DNA of 64,000 nucleotides from Pelagomonas calceolata. Lineage: Eukaryota; Sar; Pelagophyceae; Pelagomonadales; Pelagomonadaceae. The notes beneath the pieces are model-generated. The model was not told the origin of the DNA. It worked only from the letters and a program-made list of their open reading frames with translations, and did not search any database. How positions within the stretch are numbered: the first letter of the stretch is position 1; each line of letters starts with the position of its first letter. Both the position numbers and the translations under genes were made by a program. Shown piece after piece: positions 60,225-64,000 of this stretch. Where the stretch lies: assembly GCA_918797485.1 (NCBI GenBank), contig CAKKNE010000001.1, forward strand, positions 1,364,001 through 1,428,000, given 5' to 3'.

Positions 60225-61910
60225 TTACGAGATGGCGCAGCACGACTCCTTCACTGGGGAGCTATTCCGGAAGTCTATACAGTCTAACATCATCCAAGTC
60301 TTGCAGTCTGACCGAAGTCTCCAGTCGCCGAGCGGGTGGTTGAACGAGTAGGCGCTGAGGAACATGCTGCTCATATTCGTGACGTTGTCGACCCGCCAGT
60401 CGTTCAGCGGTTGGTTGAACCGCGAGGCGTGTTCGAACATGCTTCTCATATTCGTGACGTTGTCGACCCGCCAGTCGTTCAGCGGTTGGTTGAACGACGA
60501 GGCGCCCTCGAACATGCAGCTCATATTCCTGACGTTGTCGACCCGCCAGTCGTTCAGCGGCTGGTTGAACGACGAGGCGCCGCAGAACATCGCGCCCATA
60601 TCCGTGACGTTGTCGACCCGCCAGTCGTTCAGCGGCTGGTTGAACGACGAGGCTTTGAAGAACATCCGGCGCATATTCGTGACGTTGTCGACCCGCCAGT
60701 CGCCGAGCGGTTGGTCGAACGACTCGGCCCGTTCGAACATCCTGCTCATATTTGTGACCTTATCGACCCGCCAGTCGTTCAGCGGCTGGTTGAACGACTT
60801 GGCTCCCCAGAACATTATGCTCATATCCATGACCTGGTCGACCCGCCAGCCACCGATCGGCTGGTCGAACGACTCGGCCCGGTCAAACATTTTGTGCATA
60901 TTCGTGACTTTATCGACCTGCCATCCGCCGATCGGTTGGTTGAACGCCGAGGTGCCGCGGAACATGCTGCTCATATCCGTGACCTTGTCGACTCGCCAGC
61001 TGCCTATATTCTGGTTAAATTGCATAGGAGCAGCATCATGCCCGCTGAAGGCGAACATCCCGCGCATCGTCGTGACGCTAGAGGTATCCCACGCGCCGAT
61101 GTCATCGTTAAAGTTTACTTGGTCCTTGAAGAGCTCGCTCGTATCAGTGACTTGGCTCGTATTCCACTTTGAGATGTGGGGCAGGCCTTTTTTCTTGCCT
61201 TTGCACCAGCGCTTCACCCAGTCTCGCAGCGTCTCGTTTGTCAGCACTGGGCCGGTCGCCTCGACGGAGCCGCGCGTCGGGCCTTTCGCGGGCGCCTTGC
61301 GCTCCATGACCTCGGGCACCACCTCGCTCGCGACAACGGGCTCCGACCCGGCCTCCGCCTCCACTCGCACCACCTCTCCCGCCATCACCGGATCTCCCGG
61401 TGCCGTCTCGCCAACAACAGTTCCCTCGACCATCGCGACGACATTGCGGCAATGCGCCTTCCATGCCTCCGCATCATCTTCAAGCACTGGTGAGCCCGGC
61501 TCTTCCTCCGCGACGGCTCCTTCGAACTGGTTCGCCGCGGGGGCGGTCGGCGGGCCCGCGTGGTCGAGGTACGCGTTGGTCACCGCGACGAAGCCCGGCC
61601 AGCTCTCGAGCGTCTCTGGCGACGACGGATACTGACCCCAGGCTGCCCGCAGCGCGTCGCCTTCCGGGCTGCTGTACCAGTCAGCGATGCGTTTGTACAT
61701 CTCTGTCGCGTCGGCTGCACCAGCGGGCGCGGCGTCCTCGGCCTTGCACTGGGCCTCCTCGGCCGCCGTCGGGCCCGTCGCGGCGGCGGCGCCGGCGTCC
61801 TCGCGGAGCTCGTCCCGGAGCATGGCCTTCATGCTCTCGCCGCCGTGGCTGTACTTATGACGCTTCTTCTTCTGGCCCTTGGGCGACTTGGTCGCCACGA
61901 ACAACCCCAT
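60225..61910 (-). CDS. BspA-like (DUF285) tandem-repeat protein
   Basis: 561 residues from ATG 61910 (MGLFVATKSPKGQ). The N-terminus is charged, then Ala/Glu-rich (to about 220) with a segment ADWYSSPEGDALRAAWGQYP. From about 265 the DUF285 repeats start: SQVTDTSELFKDQVNFNDDI, MRGMFAFSGHDAAPMQFNQN, then eight 25-residue units of the form FNQPLNDWRVDNVTNMRSMF. The units are very similar to each other at DNA level (75 bp), so recent tandem amplification is likely. These repeats form a leucine-rich-repeat-like surface binding protein in bacteria and protists; the ligand is unknown. No signal peptide visible. Confidence 0.88.
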   Translation of the reverse strand: MGLFVATKSPKGQKKKRHKYSHGGESMKAMLRDELREDAGAAAATGPTAAEEAQCKAEDAAPAGAADATEMYKRIADWYSSPEGDALRAAWGQYPSSPETLESWPGFVAVTNAYLDHAGPPTAPAANQFEGAVAEEEPGSPVLEDDAEAWKAHCRNVVAMVEGTVVGETAPGDPVMAGEVVRVEAEAGSEPVVASEVVPEVMERKAPAKGPTRGSVEATGPVLTNETLRDWVKRWCKGKKKGLPHISKWNTSQVTDTSELFKDQVNFNDDIGAWDTSSVTTMRGMFAFSGHDAAPMQFNQNIGSWRVDKVTDMSSMFRGTSAFNQPIGGWQVDKVTNMHKMFDRAESFDQPIGGWRVDQVMDMSIMFWGAKSFNQPLNDWRVDKVTNMSRMFERAESFDQPLGDWRVDNVTNMRRMFFKASSFNQPLNDWRVDNVTDMGAMFCGASSFNQPLNDWRVDNVRNMSCMFEGASSFNQPLNDWRVDNVTNMRSMFEHASRFNQPLNDWRVDNVTNMSSMFLSAYSFNHPLGDWRLRSDCKTWMMLDCIDFRNSSPVKESCCAIS

Positions 61911-62194
61911 GGCCCAAGCCTTGTCTTTGGCAGTGGGACAACAAGGATTGCTGCTTGCGGTGGTTAGCTGCCAAAGGGCTGCACGCACGCTTTTCCTCAC
62001 TATCGCTGCGGCTGTCCTGCAGCTGCCCTGCAGATATCTGCCGCGCGCGGCCGGCAGAGCGCTCGAGCTCGATCGCGCTCTCGCAGGGTTCGGGTTTTAC
62101 GGGTTGTCGACGCCATCGAAGCGATTTCCTAAGTATATGTAGATGGAGAGCCAATTACCCAGCGTAGCTAGCTCTCGCCGCGGCGGCGCATCAC

Positions 62195-63200
62195 CTACTT
62201 GCGGCCCGGGATGTACTTGGCGTTGCCCGCGCCGTCGCGAACGGTGGCGCTGCCCGGGCCCTGGTGGACGGTCTCGCCGCCTTTGTTCGTGGTCGACTGC
62301 GACGCCGGGCCGGCGGACGTGTTAATCTGGAACTGGGAGGAGGGCTCTTCTTTGTCGGCCGCGTTCGCGGCCTCGACGGTCGTGGCCGTCGTCGAGTGCT
62401 TGACGGCCTCTCCGGTGGACTCGCCCTCGCCCGAGTACTCGTTTTCCGTCGAGAGCGTCGTGCCCGAGGCGCAGCCGATGCCGACGCCCTCGCCGCCGGT
62501 GCAGTCCGTGTTGGCTTGAGCCGCGACTTGAGCGTCGGGGAAGTAGTTGACGACGCCGGGCGTCGTGGCCGGCGCCGGGAGCGTCGTCGCGTTGCCGACC
62601 TCGATCGTGGGGTCCGGCTCGCACTCCCACACCTGCGTGCACTTGCCTTGCGCCTCGCACCAGCCCCAGCCGCACGCCGAGCCGCCGCCGCAGCAGTCGT
62701 GGTCGTCGTCGCCGGGGCCGCCGACGATCGGCGGGGTGTCGACCGGGACGCGCTCGCCGTTCTCCATGGTCGCGATCACCACCTCGAGGCCCTCGGCATC
62801 GGGCTCAACTTGAGTAGGGGTGCCGCCTATGATGGTCCAGTAGGAGTCGAGCTGCGTCCCGCGGAGCCGCGGCGACCTGTGTGGAAATCAAAATTTTACG
62901 GCGCGTTCGCCATCGACGCGACGCCTGCTCGATGGCGTGGCGATGCCGGTTCTTCGCCGCTCGACCGAGCCAGGTCGGCCGCGTCATCGCCGAGAAATGA
63001 CTTAGTGAAGAATTGTCGGGTGCACCCGACACACTGGTTGATTTCCACACAGGCGGCGACGGGCCCGGCCCGGCGACGGCGAAGAGCGCGCCGCCGGCGC
63101 AAAGGGCCAACGCGAGCACGATGCCGCGGGCGCGGCCATGCGTGACCGCGGCGGCGGGCGCCTCGGCCTCCACGGCGCCGTATTTCGACTGCTGAGACAT
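62195..63200 (-). CDS. Cys-rich anchored hypothetical protein
   Basis: Two exons (63200-63061 and 62876-62195) encode 273 residues. A short N-terminus (MSQQSKYGAVEAEAPAAAV) precedes one hydrophobic helix (GIVLALALCAGGALFAVAG), so type II anchoring. The second exon holds LDSYWTIIGGTPTQVEPD, a Cys-rich motif DDDHDCCGGGSACGWGWC, then EAQGKCTQVWEC, and a long Thr/Ser/Ala-rich tail with NATT and NTS sites. The CCGGG to CGWGWC pattern looks like a small disulfide module but I recognise no family. The introner in between is removed with a GT donor, giving the frame PGPSPRLRGTQL. Confidence 0.78.
62877..63052 (-). mobile_element. Introner element, type copy (176 bp, perfect TSD)
   Basis: Ends CTGTGTGGAAATCAAAAT and CTGGTTGATTTCCACACAG: 15-bp terminal repeats. 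Flanked by perfect GCGGCGAC (62869-62876 and 63053-63060). On the minus strand the duplication reads GTCGCCGC, giving the GT donor; the AG comes from the element. Internal CGCCATCGA and TCGATGGCG form a hairpin. Confidence 0.95.
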
Positions 63201-63389
63201 CTTGTGCTGATGTATCTAGTGAAAATCGAGCTTCACGCGCCTGCGTTTCGTCACAGCGGTCAAGTGCGCTGCGGAAAGTGAAGTCTGAGGGTCGCGACGA
63301 TCTCTTGTGGCGCTGGTGTCTCGACGTGGCTATTTTGCCCAGACGGGTACTTAATTTTCCCAGCACAAAACCCGCGACACATAGATCAC

Positions 63390-64000
63390 TTACACCCGCA
63401 CATACACCAGCAGTGCCGGAAGCTTCGGCTTCGCCGTGGCCAGCTCCCCGAGCAACCACTCGACGTCGCCGCTCCCGCGGTCGACAAAACGGTCGCGGAG
63501 CGTCCAGCGCGGCGGGTAGCGCAGGTCCACACTGGACGGAGGCGGCCGCGCGTAGGCCGTGTAGTGGTCGCCCTTGAAGCAGACGACGGCGACGCATTGA
63601 TACATGCCTTCCGAGCCGCCGCCGAAGGCCACCGCGGCGTCGAAGGGGAGCAGGGCGCCTCTGACGAGTTGCGCGATCGATGACGACGAGGGCGTCTCCA
63701 TCCAGGTCAGGTTCACGACTAACACCGGTGCCACGGTCTCCATCTCGCCGCCGACGGCGCACGCCCTCTCCCCGCAAGCGGTACCTGTGCGCAAATCAAC
63801 CAGTGCGTCGGGTGCGATGACGCGGCCGTGCTGGCTCCATGGAACAGTGAGGAACCGACAGCCGCCACGCCGTCGAGCAGGCGTCGCGTCGATAGCGTGG
63901 AGGTCATGATAAGCGCCATGAAATTTGATTTGTGCACAGAGCGGTACAAGAGACGGGTTCACTCGCCCGCGCCTCCCGGAACAAATCCGCAAACGTCTGT
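63390..64000 (-). CDS. Ubiquitin carboxyl-terminal hydrolase-like protein (C-terminal part; 5' end outside)
   Basis: The gene enters from the right edge. After removing the introner intron, the reading is FADLFREARASEPVSCTACG, ERACAVGG, APVLVVNLTWMETPSS, LPFDAAVAFGGGSEGMYQ, AVVCFKGDHYTAYARPPPS and a C-terminal helix (VEWLLGELATAKPKLP). The VSCTACG zinc-knuckle-like element, the VLVVNLTW strand and the GDHYTAYAR box fit a USP-type deubiquitinase C-terminus (His of the catalytic triad in GDHYTAY). The catalytic Cys box would lie beyond the window. The final helix is longer than typical. Family call from short motifs; fairly likely. Confidence 0.7.
   Translation of the reverse strand, partial: RRLRICSGRRGRVNPSLVPLCAQIKFHGAYHDLHAIDATPARRRGGCRFLTVPWSQHGRVIAPDALVDLRTGTACGERACAVGGEMETVAPVLVVNLTWMETPSSSSIAQLVRGALLPFDAAVAFGGGSEGMYQCVAVVCFKGDHYTAYARPPPSSVDLRYPPRWTLRDRFVDRGSGDVEWLLGELATAKPKLPALLVYVRV
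63785..63939 (-). mobile_element. Introner element in the USP-like gene (155 bp, perfect TSD)
   Basis: Ends CTGTGCGCAAATCAACC and TTTGATTTGTGCACAG; perfect duplication AGCGGTAC at 63777-63784 and 63940-63947. Intron is 63947-63785, GT donor (GTACCGCT) from the target. Contains ACGCCGTCGAGCAGG and CGCGTCGATAGCGTGG, a decayed core. Confidence 0.92.

Noticed and set aside
60336-61110. Regular 75-bp repeats considered as a CRISPR array
   Set aside because: They translate as DUF285 units within a long gene; unit length and lack of spacers exclude CRISPR.
60364-61635. 423-codon plus-strand frame
   Set aside because: Antisense of the BspA-like repeats; its own repetition only mirrors those units.

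Overview
The window looks like nuclear DNA of a GC-rich microalga, most likely a pelagophyte (the Aureococcus/Pelagomonas group of stramenopiles). Three things point there. Several proteins begin with a signal peptide followed by a plastid-type Phe motif. The gene families include type III glutamine synthetase, a MYND/TPR family, Stealth/GNPTAB and BspA-like repeats. Nearly every intron is a short introner element: a DNA-transposon-like insert with terminal inverted repeats and an 8-bp target duplication. The species assignment is inference.

Layout: (1) 1-2111 a minus-strand gene leaving the left edge; 3219-13373 a giant anchored protein fusing DUF1800, a cupredoxin-like insert, DUF1501 and a beta-helix. 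(2) 13846-25052 a hypothetical gene, GSIII with three introner introns, a C2 + histidine phosphatase protein, a SPRY protein, an acidic repeat protein, an unknown protein and a tandem DUF1330 protein. (3) 25164-31739 TrpRS, a plastid DUF1995 protein, a damaged MYND/TPR gene, a plastid TPR/SAP protein and a glyoxylate/succinic semialdehyde reductase. (4) 32207-38885 a five-exon Sfi1-like repeat protein. (5) 38937-48090 an ankyrin protein, a sulfotransferase, an IQ protein, two glycosyltransferase-like proteins, a small secreted Cys-rich protein and an Asp/Asn hydroxylase-like protein. (6) 48587-55225 an NRAMP-like transporter, a gene-poor lower-GC island with a MITE-like element, a FAM210-like protein and an SLC37-like transporter. 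(7) 55275-64000 an ankyrin gene inside an inverted duplication, a hypothetical protein, a GNPTAB-like phosphotransferase, a BspA-like protein, a Cys-rich anchored protein and part of a ubiquitin hydrolase-like gene.

Three genome-scale signals stand out. First, 14 confidently phased introns (plus two candidates) carry introner marks: the acceptor AG is the element terminus and the donor GT or GC is the start of the duplicated target, so splicing restores the old exon. Second, a near-palindromic element of 22-26 bp (GCTAGTGTCTTAC, then CCGCTAGC) recurs in six promoter regions, with the same orientation and about 160-210 bp from a start codon. Third, an inverted duplication at 55275-56103 has one arm with an introner and one without, recording intron gain. 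There is no operon logic; many genes are divergent pairs separated by 200-500 bp. No tRNA, rRNA, CRISPR, retroelement or viral remnant was recognised.
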